A DNA stretch of 64,000 nt. Source: JANQEA01 sp964466035 (GTDB taxonomy: Bacteria > Bipolaricaulota > Bipolaricaulia > UBA7950 > UBA9294). Shown one piece after another: positions 27,785-35,753 of this stretch. Location: contig CAYXLR010000006.1 in assembly GCA_964466035.1 (NCBI GenBank), forward strand, positions 53,883-117,882, in the 5' to 3' direction. A program made the translations under genes and the position numbers. Below the pieces are notes generated by a model. The model was not told the DNA's origin and made no database searches. It worked only from the letters and a program-made list of their open reading frames with translations. The stretch's first letter is position 1, and each line of letters begins with the position of its first letter.

Positions 27785-30477
27785 CCGAAGGCGTTTCGAT
27801 CACGATCGACGGCCGGCCCGTCGAGGCGCGGGCCGGGGAGACCGTCCTCGCCGTCGCCCGGCGGCACGGCATCGACATCCCCGGTCTCTGCTACCATCCG
27901 CGGCTGACGCCGACCGGCGGCTGCCGGCTCTGCCTCGTGAAGATCGACGGTCGGCCCGGGACGACGACCGCGTGCACGCTCGAGGCGACGGAGGGGCTGT
28001 CGATCACCGCGTTCGACGACGAGCTCGAGGCCGAGCGGCGCGGGCTGATCGAGCTCCTGCTCGCCGAGCACAACTGCGATTGCGTCGTCTGCGAGTCGGC
28101 CGGCCGCTGTGAGCTCCAGGACCTCGCCTACCGCTACGGCCTCGACCAGCGAACGCGCCGATACCGGTTCCCGCCGCGCGATCTCCCCGACGAGGACGCC
28201 TCCTCGCCGGTCCTCGTGTACGACCCGAGCAAGTGCATCCTCTGCGAGCGGTGCGTCAAGGCGTGCGACGAGATCCAGGGGAAGGCGATCCTCTCCTACG
28301 CCTTCCGAGGACTCGACGCCGTCGTCACCGCCGGCCCGGGCGGCTGGGGCGCCTCCGATTGCGACGGCTGCGGCGAGTGCGTCCAGCTCTGCCCGACCGG
28401 GGCGATCCGCGAGAAGCTCGACGTCCGACCGCCGCGGCACTGGGAGCTGAGGCCGGTGCACACGACCTGCTCGTACTGCGGCGTCGGCTGCCGGCTCGAC
28501 CTGTGGGTCCACGACGGACGGATCGTCAACGTCACCGGCGCGGACGCGGTCCCCAACTTCGGCTCGACCTGCGTCAAGGGGCGGTTCGGCCACACGTACG
28601 TCCAGGCCGAGGACCGTCTGACCCGGCCGCTGATCCGGCGGGACGGCGCGCTCGTCGAGGCGACGTGGGACGAGGCGCTCGACGAGGTCGCCCGGCGGCT
28701 GAACGAGATCGTGGCCGAGCACGGACCCGACGCGATCGGCGGCTTGTCTTCGGCGACGTGCACCAACGAGGAGAACTACCTGTTCCAGAAGCTCCTGCGC
28801 GCCTGCGTCGGGACGAACAACGTCGATCACTGCGCCCGCCTCTGCCACGCGTCGACCGTCGCCGGGCTCGCCGCCGCGTTCGGCTCCGGCGCGATGACGA
28901 ACTCGATCGCCGAGCTAGAGTTCGCCGACTGCCTCCTCGTCACCGGCTCGAACACGACCGAGACCCACCCGGTCATCGCCAACCTGATCGTGCGGGCCGT
29001 CCGGTACCACAGCGCGAAGCTGATCGTCGTCGACCCCCGGCGGATCGACCTCGTCAAGCACGCGGCCCTCTGGCTGCGACAACGCAACGGCACCGACGTC
29101 GCCTGGATCAACGGGATGATGTCCGTCATCCTGTCGGAGGGGCTGCACGACGAAGCGTTCGTCGCCGAGCGCACCGAGGCGTTCGACGCGCTCCGCGCCG
29201 TTCTCGATCGCTTCACCGTCGACGACGCGGCGCGGATCTCCGGCATCCCGTCCGAACAGCTCGCCGCGGCCGCCCGCATGTACGCCGGCGCCGAACGCGC
29301 TGCGATCGTCTACGCGATGGGGATCACCCAGCACACGCACGGGACGGACAACGTCCTCTCGCTCGCCAACCTGGCGATGCTCACCGGGTCCGTCGGGAAA
29401 CCATCGTCCGGCGTCAATCCGCTGCGCGGTCAGAACAACGTGCAGGGCGCGTGCGACCTCGGCGCCCTCCCGAACGTCTACCCCGGGTACCAGCCGGTCA
29501 CCGACCCCGACGTCCGGGCGAAGTTCGAGTCGGCGTGGGGCGTCGGCCTCCCGCCGGACGTAGGTCTCACGGTCGTCGAGATGATGCACGCGGCGGCCGA
29601 TGGGCGCGTCAAAGGCATGATCATCATGGGCGAGAACCCGATGATCTCCGACCCGAACCTGAACCACGTCGAGGAGGCTCTGAGGGCGCTCGACTTCCTC
29701 GTCGTGCAGGACGTCTTCCTCACCGAGACGGCGCAGCTCGCCGACGTCGTCCTCCCCGCCGCGTCGTTCGCCGAGACGAACGGGACGTTCACCAACACCG
29801 AGCGGCGCGTGCTGCCCGTCCGCCGGGCGATCGACCCGCCCGGCGAGGCGCGGCCGGACTGGGAGATCCTGTGCGACCTGTCGACCCGCATGGGCTACCC
29901 GATGCGCTATCCCGACGCCGCGGCGATCATGGACGAGATCGCGTCGGTCTCGCCGATCTACGGCGGGATCCATCACCGCAGGCTCGAGCCGGCCGGCCTG
30001 CAATGGCCGTGCCCGTCCGACGACCACCCCGGAACCGTCTTCCTCCACGAGGGGACGTTCCGCCGCGGGCTCGGCCGGTTCCACGCCGTCGAGTACACCC
30101 CGTCGGCCGAGCTCCCCGACGACGAGTACCCGTTCGTCCTGTCGACCGGCCGGATCCTCCAGCACTTCCACACCGGCTCGATGAGCCGCCGGTCCGGCGC
30201 GTTGAACGCCTACGGGAACGAGCCGTACGCCGAGATCCATCCGGACGACCTCGCAACGCTCGGCGTCGAGGACGGGGGGAAGGTCCGCGTCGCGACGCGC
30301 CGCGGCGAGATCGTCACGAACGCCCGCGCGGCGGAGCGCGTCGCCCCCGGTTCGGTGTTCATCCCGTTTCACTTCGTCGAAGCCGCAGCGAACCGGTTGA
30401 CCAACGACGCCCTCGACCCGAAGGCGAAGATCCCCGAGCTGAAGGTCGCCGCCTGCCGGATCGAACGGGTAGATTGA
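27781..30477 (+). CDS. fdhA: Formate dehydrogenase catalytic subunit with NuoG-like N-terminus (Cys type)
   Basis: Reversible CO2 reduction to formate at a bis-MGD molybdenum or tungsten site; 898 aa. Residues 1-220 are NuoG-like: [2Fe-2S] ferredoxin (CYHP...CRLC), a His-Cys3 cluster region (CDCVVCESAGRC) and two [4Fe-4S] sites. The molybdopterin part starts at CSYCGVGC (from C230). C355 in CARLCHAS sits where FdhF has selenocysteine, so this is a cysteine enzyme and no UGA recoding is needed. HASTVAGL and GSGAMTNS follow. It matches FdsA-type NAD-linked FDH. The ATG overlaps the NuoF-like stop. Confidence 0.94.
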
Positions 30478-30540
30478 CTCCCACAAGCATTCACCGCAGA
30501 GGACGCAGAGAGACGCAGAGAGAAGCCCTGGGAAGAGGAT

Positions 30541-30737
30541 CACCATGAAGGACATGAAGGGGAGAACCACACCCATCCTCTCGCAGAGGCGCGGAGAACG
30601 CTGAGAAAAGCTCAGGAGGGTTCTTCCCTCTCCCCTAGCGGGAGAGGGTCAGGGTGAGGAGGTCTGGCGACCTTCGGCGGCGAGTCATCATCTTCTATCC
30701 TCTTGTACGGTCAGATGCTGACTCTGCGCTCTCCGCG
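30541..30737 (+). repeat. Direct repeat copy 1 (left flank of the C39 cassette)
   Basis: About 197 bp starting CACCATGAAG. It shares long blocks with copy 2 at 33162-33367: GCAGAGGCGCGGAGAACGCT followed by GAGAAAAGCTCAG, the hairpin region with GAGAGGGTCAGGGTGAGG, and TCTTGTAC...GTCAGATGCTGACTC. The hairpin is CCCTCTCCC / GGGAGAGGG at 30626-30634 and 30640-30648. Just upstream (about 30494-30523) is a purine-rich ACGCAGAG tandem. The copy begins 63 bp after the fdhA stop, and the hairpin may also end that operon. Confidence 0.8.
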
Positions 30738-30953
30738 GACATGCCGTTGCGTTATTCGCTCTCCATCGGCAGGATGGAAAGGGCGCAAGTCCGCAGTGCC
30801 GAGGGGATGAGTCGAGCGAGGGCACACGATCGGCAGCATTCGGTGGATGGGTCTCCAGCAGGGTAACCGACTGGCAGTGCGAGAACTTCTCTCTCCAGTA
30901 GCCACGGACTGTCCCTGGGAGCCGCAGACGAGCCGCGGCACGCTGTACTCCCC
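30738..30953. other. Non-coding segment before the C39 cassette, stem-loop rich, unassigned
   Basis: No convincing gene. Short self-complementary pieces occur: TCCATC-GGCAG-GATGGA near 30760-30776, GTGCC...GGCAC spanning about 30796-30824, and CCAG...CTGG near 30855-30873. The words ATCGGCAG and GCAGTGC each occur twice. This could be a structured RNA or a decayed mobile piece; I could not match it to a known riboswitch. It lies upstream of the cassette promoter, so it would not be in that transcript. Confidence 0.3.
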
Positions 30954-30982
30954 TTGACATAGAGGTTTTCTTCAGGTATTAT
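30954..30982 (+). promoter_or_regulatory. Near-consensus sigma70 promoter of the C39 cassette
   Basis: TTGACA (30954-30959), exactly 17 bp, TATTAT (30977-30982). This is the best promoter in the window. The transcript would start near 30989, about 22 nt before the first ATG, leaving room for AGGGGG. Confidence 0.8.
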
Positions 30983-31011
30983 ACGATATCTCATGCAGCA
31001 AGGGGGTAGTG

Positions 31012-31383
31012 ATGCTCCGACTGCGGTTCATCCTTGTGTGTCTGTTGGTTTGTGCCTGTGCGATTCCGCTCAGGGTAGCCGCAACTTCTGATCCCGTCCT
31101 CGCGGGCGAGCCCTTCTCTGTGCCGCTGCCGGCCGGACGAGAGCTCGCCGACGATGAACTTCTCGAAGTCGAGGGAGAGCTCGTCTGGTTCGTCGGACTT
31201 CTCATCATCGCTGTCGCATCAGGAGTGGGTGCCGGAGGCGGTATGGCCGTCCATGAGAACTGGTTCGATGAGGACTACGGCATCGACGGCGACGATTGGG
31301 GAAACATAGGACTGGTTGCGGGCTGCACCTTCGGCGGAGTCTTGACTGGTGGCATTGCCACACACTACGTCGGGCCGATGTAG
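31012..31383 (+). CDS. Small exported Gly-rich protein with C39-leader-like motif
   Basis: 123 aa, not recognised as a named family. An N-terminal Sec signal peptide (about residues 1-23, FILVCLLVCACAIPL) is followed by a linker. Then comes RELADDELLEVEGE, which resembles the L-x-x-x-E-L-x-x-V-x-G-G leader that C39 peptidases recognise, but ends Gly-Glu instead of Gly-Gly. A hydrophobic, glycine-rich segment follows (IIAVASGVGAGGG), then an acidic stretch (DEDYGIDGDDW) and a second Gly-rich hydrophobic tail. It is the first gene of the cassette with a C39 peptidase, so it is a candidate substrate. ATG is preferred to GTG at 31009 because AGGGGG is 5 nt away. Confidence 0.7.
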   Translation: MLRLRFILVCLLVCACAIPLRVAATSDPVLAGEPFSVPLPAGRELADDELLEVEGELVWFVGLLIIAVASGVGAGGGMAVHENWFDEDYGIDGDDWGNIGLVAGCTFGGVLTGGIATHYVGPM

Positions 31384-31411
31384 GCTGCCGCTGCTCCTAC
31401 CTTCAGACACC

Positions 31412-31645
31412 ATGGCTGATAGGAGAACACGCTTCCAACCAGGGCTGACTTCCATCTTCTCATTCGTGATCGTGGCATTCGTTTTGCCCGGAGTGTACGG
31501 TGCAATCACTGGCTCTGCTCCGCCCGCTCCGTGGCAGATGGGATCATGGGCAATCTGGATTGCATTCTGCGTGGGAGTCTTTCTGTTCGGATACGCCGTG
31601 ACCAAGGTAGTACTGCGCTTGCTGGAGCGGAGGGAGCACCGATAG
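31412..31645 (+). CDS. Small two-helix membrane protein
   Basis: 77 aa from the ATG at 31412. Two transmembrane helices, about residues 13-33 and 45-67, with a positively charged C terminus (RLLERREHR). No family recognised. A GTG at 31349 in the same frame would overlap the preceding gene and add 21 residues; neither start has a good ribosome-binding site. It is the second gene of the cassette and could be an accessory or immunity-type protein; that is speculation. Confidence 0.55.
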   Translation: MADRRTRFQPGLTSIFSFVIVAFVLPGVYGAITGSAPPAPWQMGSWAIWIAFCVGVFLFGYAVTKVVLRLLERREHR

Positions 31646-31679
31646 GTACACACCCCAGAGCGGCAATTGCTAGATAGAG

Positions 31680-32363
31680 ATGACAGCCGGAATGCGGCGG
31701 ATCGCCGAGAAGGCGCAGTGGTTTCTCTGTCTTGCTGTTGTCGGTTTTGCCGGCTGCATACTACAGCATCCACAGGCTTCGGGGTCGAATGCCGCAGTGT
31801 CATTCCGCGACTTGAGGTATCAAGGCGCTATCGCGCAAACCAGCGACTACTCCTGCGGAGCGGCGGCCACGGCTTGCCTCCTCGACACGTACTATGGGAT
31901 CCCCACAACGGAGGCCGAGATTCTTGAGCTGGCAGAGCGGCAGATGTCTGCTCGCGGCGAGGAGTCAGGGCTTGCGCATGGTCTCACGGCCTACGATCTG
32001 AAGACCGCATCCGAAGCTCTGGGCCTCGACATGGCAGGATACGAGCTCACACACGCTCAGCTACAGGACTACTTCGAGCGAGGCGGTCTACCCTTGATCG
32101 CACACGTGACCCAGCCGCGAGCACACTACCTTGTCGTAGTTGGGATGACCACTCAGCATGTCCTGCTATCGGATCCCGCATGGGGGCGCTACGTCGCGCC
32201 TGCACGTGAGCTCGCTGATGCCCGTGGCATGAGTGGCGTGTTCCTTGTTCCCCTGCCGACCATGGAGGAGGCTCTACACGCGCGGGGGATCCAGGCATCT
32301 GCTCTGGAATGGATGCGAAATCGAGTCCTCCAGTTGTCGGATCTACGCGAGGCCATGCTGTGA
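31680..32363 (+). CDS. C39 family cysteine peptidase, probable periplasmic lipoprotein
   Basis: 227 aa. A signal peptide with a lipobox-like FAGC puts the lipid Cys at residue 26. The papain-like C39 domain has Q53 (oxyanion) and catalytic C59 in DYSCGAAATACL, H149 in RAHYLVVVG and D165 in SDPAWG, all expected residues. C39 enzymes cut after double-glycine leaders of bacteriocins. Stand-alone versions without an ABC transporter occur with exported amyloid-like systems (FapD) and others. Its neighbours are a leader-bearing exported protein and a beta-barrel, which suggests maturation outside the inner membrane. Confidence 0.85.
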   Translation: MTAGMRRIAEKAQWFLCLAVVGFAGCILQHPQASGSNAAVSFRDLRYQGAIAQTSDYSCGAAATACLLDTYYGIPTTEAEILELAERQMSARGEESGLAHGLTAYDLKTASEALGLDMAGYELTHAQLQDYFERGGLPLIAHVTQPRAHYLVVVGMTTQHVLLSDPAWGRYVAPARELADARGMSGVFLVPLPTMEEALHARGIQASALEWMRNRVLQLSDLREAML

Positions 32364-33142
32364 GAGCCGCCGTCCTTCTCCTCCTGATAGGTCTGTCTTG
32401 GTTCGTGGTGGGAGGTGCTCAGACGCCAGCATTCGATCCCCTCCGCCTCGCAGAAGACACCAACGAAGCACAGATCTCGTGGGACGTATCGCTGGCGTAC
32501 CACCCACAAGGAAGCACCGGGGCTGGGTATGATGACCTCGGTCAGTTCTACACGTTTGTGAGATTCATTGATCAATGGCAGTCGAGCGTTTCGATGTCCT
32601 GGTCCTTCAGCCCGTGCCACAAGCTGGGAACGGCTCTGACCCAGAGCACTACCACCCTCTACGAACGACGCCTGTACGAGTCATCCGAGTCGGAGGAAAC
32701 GTATACCAGCAGAGACTTCTCGTACTCAAGCTACTACGAGTATCGCATCGCCCCGGACAGCCCGCTCGATCCTCGTCTCCGCCTGTCATATCGATCCCCT
32801 TCGTGGTTTGGACTTGCTGCATCCGTCAGCCGGATACTTGATCCTGTGGTTCTGACGGCAATGGTCGGGTTTTTGCACAAGCATCAAAGACCACTCAACT
32901 GGGTCGACCTCTCGCTGAGTGCAGGATTGGTTGCAAACTCCAGAGTGACCTTCACTGTGTCCAGTGGAATGGCCGTTCCAGTACAGGATGCCGGTCTGCC
33001 GTCTGCATCGGTCGGTCTCTGCGCTCGCTACTCGCGCAATCCAAGTGGAGGTCTCCAGCTCTCTGTGCAGGCCACCCTGCACATGCAAGGGCAGTCCTCC
33101 TGGATCGCTCCGTCATTGTCGATCCGAGGGCGGCATCCCTAG
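32360..33142 (+). CDS. Predicted outer-membrane beta-barrel protein
   Basis: 260 aa from the GTG at 32360, which overlaps the C39 peptidase stop (GTGA). Sec signal peptide (about residues 1-21, ending VVGGAQ). The mature part consists of alternating-residue, aromatic- and Ser/Thr-rich strands (for example SSVSMSWSFSP, LRLSYRSPSWFG, VSRILDPVVLTAMVGF, VTFTVSSGMAVPV), as in small OM porin-like barrels of the MetA-pathway/transporter type. The C terminus does not end in Phe. A role in exporting the processed small protein, by analogy with FapF, is inference. Confidence 0.65.
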   Translation: MRAAVLLLLIGLSWFVVGGAQTPAFDPLRLAEDTNEAQISWDVSLAYHPQGSTGAGYDDLGQFYTFVRFIDQWQSSVSMSWSFSPCHKLGTALTQSTTTLYERRLYESSESEETYTSRDFSYSSYYEYRIAPDSPLDPRLRLSYRSPSWFGLAASVSRILDPVVLTAMVGFLHKHQRPLNWVDLSLSAGLVANSRVTFTVSSGMAVPVQDAGLPSASVGLCARYSRNPSGGLQLSVQATLHMQGQSSWIAPSLSIRGRHP

Positions 33143-33161
33143 AGAGGAACTCAGAGACCTC

Positions 33162-33367
33162 CACCATGAAGACCATCAAGGTCACGAAGAGGAAGACCAA
33201 CCCCATTCTCGCGCAGAGGCGCGGAGAACGCTGAGAAAAGCTCAGAACGGTTCTGCCCTCTCCCCTGGTGGGAGAGGGTCAGGGTGAGGGGAGGAATCCT
33301 TCGACATCGAGGTGGCTTTCCCCGTATTCTCTTGTACAGTCAGATGCTGACTCCGTGCTCTCTGTGG
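33162..33367 (+). repeat. Direct repeat copy 2 (right flank of the C39 cassette)
   Basis: About 206 bp, same orientation and order of blocks as copy 1 at 30541-30737. The hairpin is CCCTCTCCC / GGGAGAGGG at 33256-33264 and 33270-33278, with a different loop. It begins 20 bp after the beta-barrel gene and ends 40 bp before fdhD. The middle part (about 33282-33325) has diverged, the ends less so. Confidence 0.8.
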
Positions 33368-33406
33368 CCCAGCGAGAGAAAGGACTTCGGCGTCTGGGAG
33401 GCTGAG

Positions 33407-34111
33407 GTGGAAACAACCGAGCGGGTACCGATCCAGCGTGTAGAAGGCGGGAACGTCGAGGCGGTCGACGACACGCTCGTCGCGGAGGCGAGCGTCGCGA
33501 TCGCGCTCCGCGGCGACGAGCTGATCCGCGCTGTCTGCTCGCCCGGTCATCTGCGGGAATGGGCGATCGGGTACCTGTTCTCCGAGGGGTACATCACACG
33601 GCCGGACGATGTCGAAGAGATCCGTGAGAGCGACGGCGTCCTCACGATCGACCTGGTGCCCTCGGCGCCCGCGGAGCCCGCGGCGCTTCTCCCGGTGGAG
33701 AGCGACCGCTGCGCGACGCCCGAGCGGATCCTCGCCGTCGCACGCGAGGCAGTCGACAAGGCGGAGGTCTTCAAGCAGACCGGCGGGACCCACGCGGCGG
33801 CGATCGCTGACGAGTCGGGCATCGTCGCCTTCGTCGAGGACATCAGCCGCGCCTGCGCGCTCGAGAAGGCAATCGGGACCGCGCTGGAACAGCGCGCAGA
33901 CTTCAGCCGCTCGCTCGCTTTCCTCTCGTCTCGCGTCCCGTCCCGGATGCTCGCGAAGCTCGCGCGGAGTGGCGTCCCGATCGTCGCCGCCGTGTCCGCT
34001 CCGACGATCGACGCCGTTCGGCTCGCCGAGGCGCTGAACGTCTGCCTCTGCGGCTTCGTCCGCGGAGAGCGACTGAACTTCTACGCCCACGGATGGAGGG
34101 TTGGGCTGTGA
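33407..34111 (+). CDS. fdhD: FdhD family formate dehydrogenase accessory protein (CxxC motif absent)
   Basis: Sulfurtransferase that delivers sulfur from IscS to the molybdenum cofactor of formate dehydrogenase; 234 aa. FdhD landmarks: CSPGHLREWAIGYLFSEGY, TGGTHAAAI and VSAPTIDAVRLAEAL...GFVRG. The essential CxxC of E. coli FdhD (121-124) is not present; only one Cys occurs in that area (SDRCATPERI). The GRHNALDK motif reads SRACALEK. The GTG start at 33407 has GGGAGG upstream; the longer open frame 5' overlaps the repeat. It overlaps mobA by 4 bp. May still bind bis-MGD, or act differently. Confidence 0.85.
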   Translation: METTERVPIQRVEGGNVEAVDDTLVAEASVAIALRGDELIRAVCSPGHLREWAIGYLFSEGYITRPDDVEEIRESDGVLTIDLVPSAPAEPAALLPVESDRCATPERILAVAREAVDKAEVFKQTGGTHAAAIADESGIVAFVEDISRACALEKAIGTALEQRADFSRSLAFLSSRVPSRMLAKLARSGVPIVAAVSAPTIDAVRLAEALNVCLCGFVRGERLNFYAHGWRVGL

Positions 34112-34692
34112 ACCGCGAACCGGCGACGCTGATCGTCCTCGCCGGCGGTGAGGCGAAGCGGTTGGGCTTCCCGAAGCACCGGCTCACGGTCGCCGGGGAG
34201 CGTGTCATCGACCGGCTGTGCCGGCGCCTCGGTCCCCTGTTCGCCGAGACGATCGTCGTGGGGTGTGACCTCGACGGACTCCCGCCGGGCGTCCGCACGA
34301 CCGAGGATCGATTCCTGGTCCGCAGCCCGCTCGTCGGGATCCACGCCGGCCTCGCCGCCTCGCGGACCGACCTTGCCCTTGTCACCGCCTGCGACATGCC
34401 GCACGTCGAACCCGCACTTGTGGAGTTCCTTCTCACCCAAGCCGAAGGCGTCGACGCCGTCGTTCCCGTCGTCCGCGGCTACCACGAACCGCTCTGCGCC
34501 GTCTATCGGAGGTCCTGCATCGCTCCCATTGAGGATCTCATCGAACGTGGCGTCCTGAAGGTCTCCACGCTGTATGATGGCGTACGTCTCCGAGAGATCG
34601 GCGAGCTGGAGGTCTGCACACATGATCCCGAGCTCCAGTCGTTTGTGAATCTGAACGTCCCAGTAGCCATTAGGCGACCTCAGAGTTCCTAG
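34108..34692 (+). CDS. mobA: Molybdenum cofactor guanylyltransferase
   Basis: Adds GMP to molybdopterin to form MGD, the cofactor form used by the formate dehydrogenase; 194 aa. LAGGEAKRLGFPKHRL is the nucleotide-binding loop, ACDMPHVEPALV the metal-binding Asp segment. The GTG at 34108 overlaps the fdhD stop (GTGA) with GGAGGG nine bases upstream; an ATG at 34093 is an alternative start. It follows fdhD and probably served the fdhA operon before the C39 cassette separated them. Confidence 0.88.
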   Translation: MNREPATLIVLAGGEAKRLGFPKHRLTVAGERVIDRLCRRLGPLFAETIVVGCDLDGLPPGVRTTEDRFLVRSPLVGIHAGLAASRTDLALVTACDMPHVEPALVEFLLTQAEGVDAVVPVVRGYHEPLCAVYRRSCIAPIEDLIERGVLKVSTLYDGVRLREIGELEVCTHDPELQSFVNLNVPVAIRRPQSS

Positions 34693-34932
34693 GAGTAGCC
34701 TATACACAAGCGCGAACCAGAGGCCTACTCTGCCTGTTTGAAAACCTAGAATGCTTTTGAACGCCGGTGTGCAAGAAGCTTTGTGTGTGGAAACCTGAAG
34801 CTTATTGAACGGTCCGCCGTGTCGACCGTGCTCTGGTGCAGACGGGCCTTGTACTGCAGACCGAGTACATAGGCTTATGTGTCTTCGCGCTAATTCCTCC
34901 GTATAAGCCAAGAGAAGGGAAGAATCGAAGAC

Positions 34933-35112
34933 GTGGCCAGGAAGAAGGCCGAGAACGCAACCCCTTACGCAAGTGTGCGAATCGACGGTGAGCAGTACAC
35001 CTGTTGGGATAACGCTCTCATCTCGAAGCTCGAATCCGGATAAGAGGTTGACTACCAGCGGGAGCAGTCGCGCAAGTTCAAGAAGATCATCGACATCGAG
35101 CCGGCACTCGAC
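34933..35112 (+). pseudogene. Decayed small gene with in-frame TAA, possible OB-fold-like protein
   Basis: From GTG at 34933 the frame reads VARKKAENATPYASVRIDGE and continues to TAA at 35041-35043 (36 codons). The same frame then goes on in a coding-like way, EVDYQREQSRKFKKIIDIEP. The pattern of a short IDGE-Y-W strand pair followed by a KFKKI strand resembles small OB-fold proteins. TAA could come from CAA (Gln). No further similarity is seen after about 35112. A 36-aa peptide is the alternative. Confidence 0.45.
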
Positions 35113-35213
35113 GACTCTCACCTGTCTTCGAAGGATCTCTGCGTCGTTCGGATGAGCGCCTTGCGATCCGCGTCGTACTCGGAGATAGGCCTGGACCTCC
35201 CCCATCGAGTAAA

Positions 35214-35229
35214 AACGCCGTACGGCGTT
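35214..35229. repeat. 16-bp perfect palindrome
   Basis: AACGCCGTACGGCGTT is fully self-complementary, preceded by four more A residues. It may be an operator or part of a hairpin. No adjacent gene explains it. Confidence 0.5.
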
Positions 35230-35753
35230 GGAGACACCACGGGCCTTCGGAGAACACGTCTTGTGGCCCAATCCATCTGTGTCGTGCGATTGCTGTCCAT
35301 TGGGCGTTGTCCAGCTCTCTACGGGGGAGAACGCAGCCCGTAGGCCGCCGGGACCGGAGACTGTGGGACACACGCGCAGGCCCGGACGGCACGGCTCGCC
35401 AGCTTGTTCTGCCCTCGATGCATCCCTACGTGGGGCACCCGAGAACGAACAGCGAGCTCTCAGTTACGGCTGGTGCTGCCGGCATCCCAGTTCGAATCCC
35501 CCAGGCTCCAATGCCGCCATGGGAGCAGCCAGTCACGACTTCAGTGTGATCAAACGCGCGTCGCTCGTGCGTTCACCGTGAGGCCATCACGTACCGCTAG
35601 GCACCTTCCAGGCCCCAAAAGGCATGCCATCAGGAGCTATGCCGGTTGTCGCTCTGACCTTGCCTCCGGGCTCGAAAGAAGTGAGAATGGGCGTGGCATC
35701 CCCAAAGTGTTAAGTAATACTGAAGAAGGTCCGACGGGAAGGCAAGGAGGACG

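Larger units (their letters stand above)
34693..35753. other. Gene-poor region of about 1.06 kb
   Basis: No intact gene is seen. It holds a decayed reading frame (34933-35112), a 16-bp palindrome (35214-35229), and otherwise sequence without coding signal on either strand. Its composition is more AT-rich than the neighbouring operons. The last 60 bases contain AAGGAGG for the next operon and a TAATAC at 35715-35720 that may be its -10. The 1.06-kb gap inside an otherwise dense region suggests gene loss. Confidence 0.6.

Noticed and set aside
28831..28845. Selenocysteine codon in formate dehydrogenase
   Set aside because: The position is TGC (Cys355), not TGA, so no recoding is involved.
30780..30880. 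c-di-GMP (GEMM) or cobalamin riboswitch before the C39 cassette
   Set aside because: Some words look similar (GAAAGGG, GGTAACCGA), but the order and pairings of those classes are not met, and the segment lies upstream of the promoter.
34081..35373. 430-codon minus-strand frame across mobA and the gene-poor region
   Set aside because: It is antisense to mobA for half its length and the rest has no domain, no ribosome-binding site and no codon bias like the neighbours.
35481..35518. tRNA-like 3' end (TTCGAATCC followed by GCCGCCA)
   Set aside because: The bases around the TTCGAAT loop do not form the five-pair T stem and no matching acceptor 5' strand is seen upstream, so this is not a tRNA.
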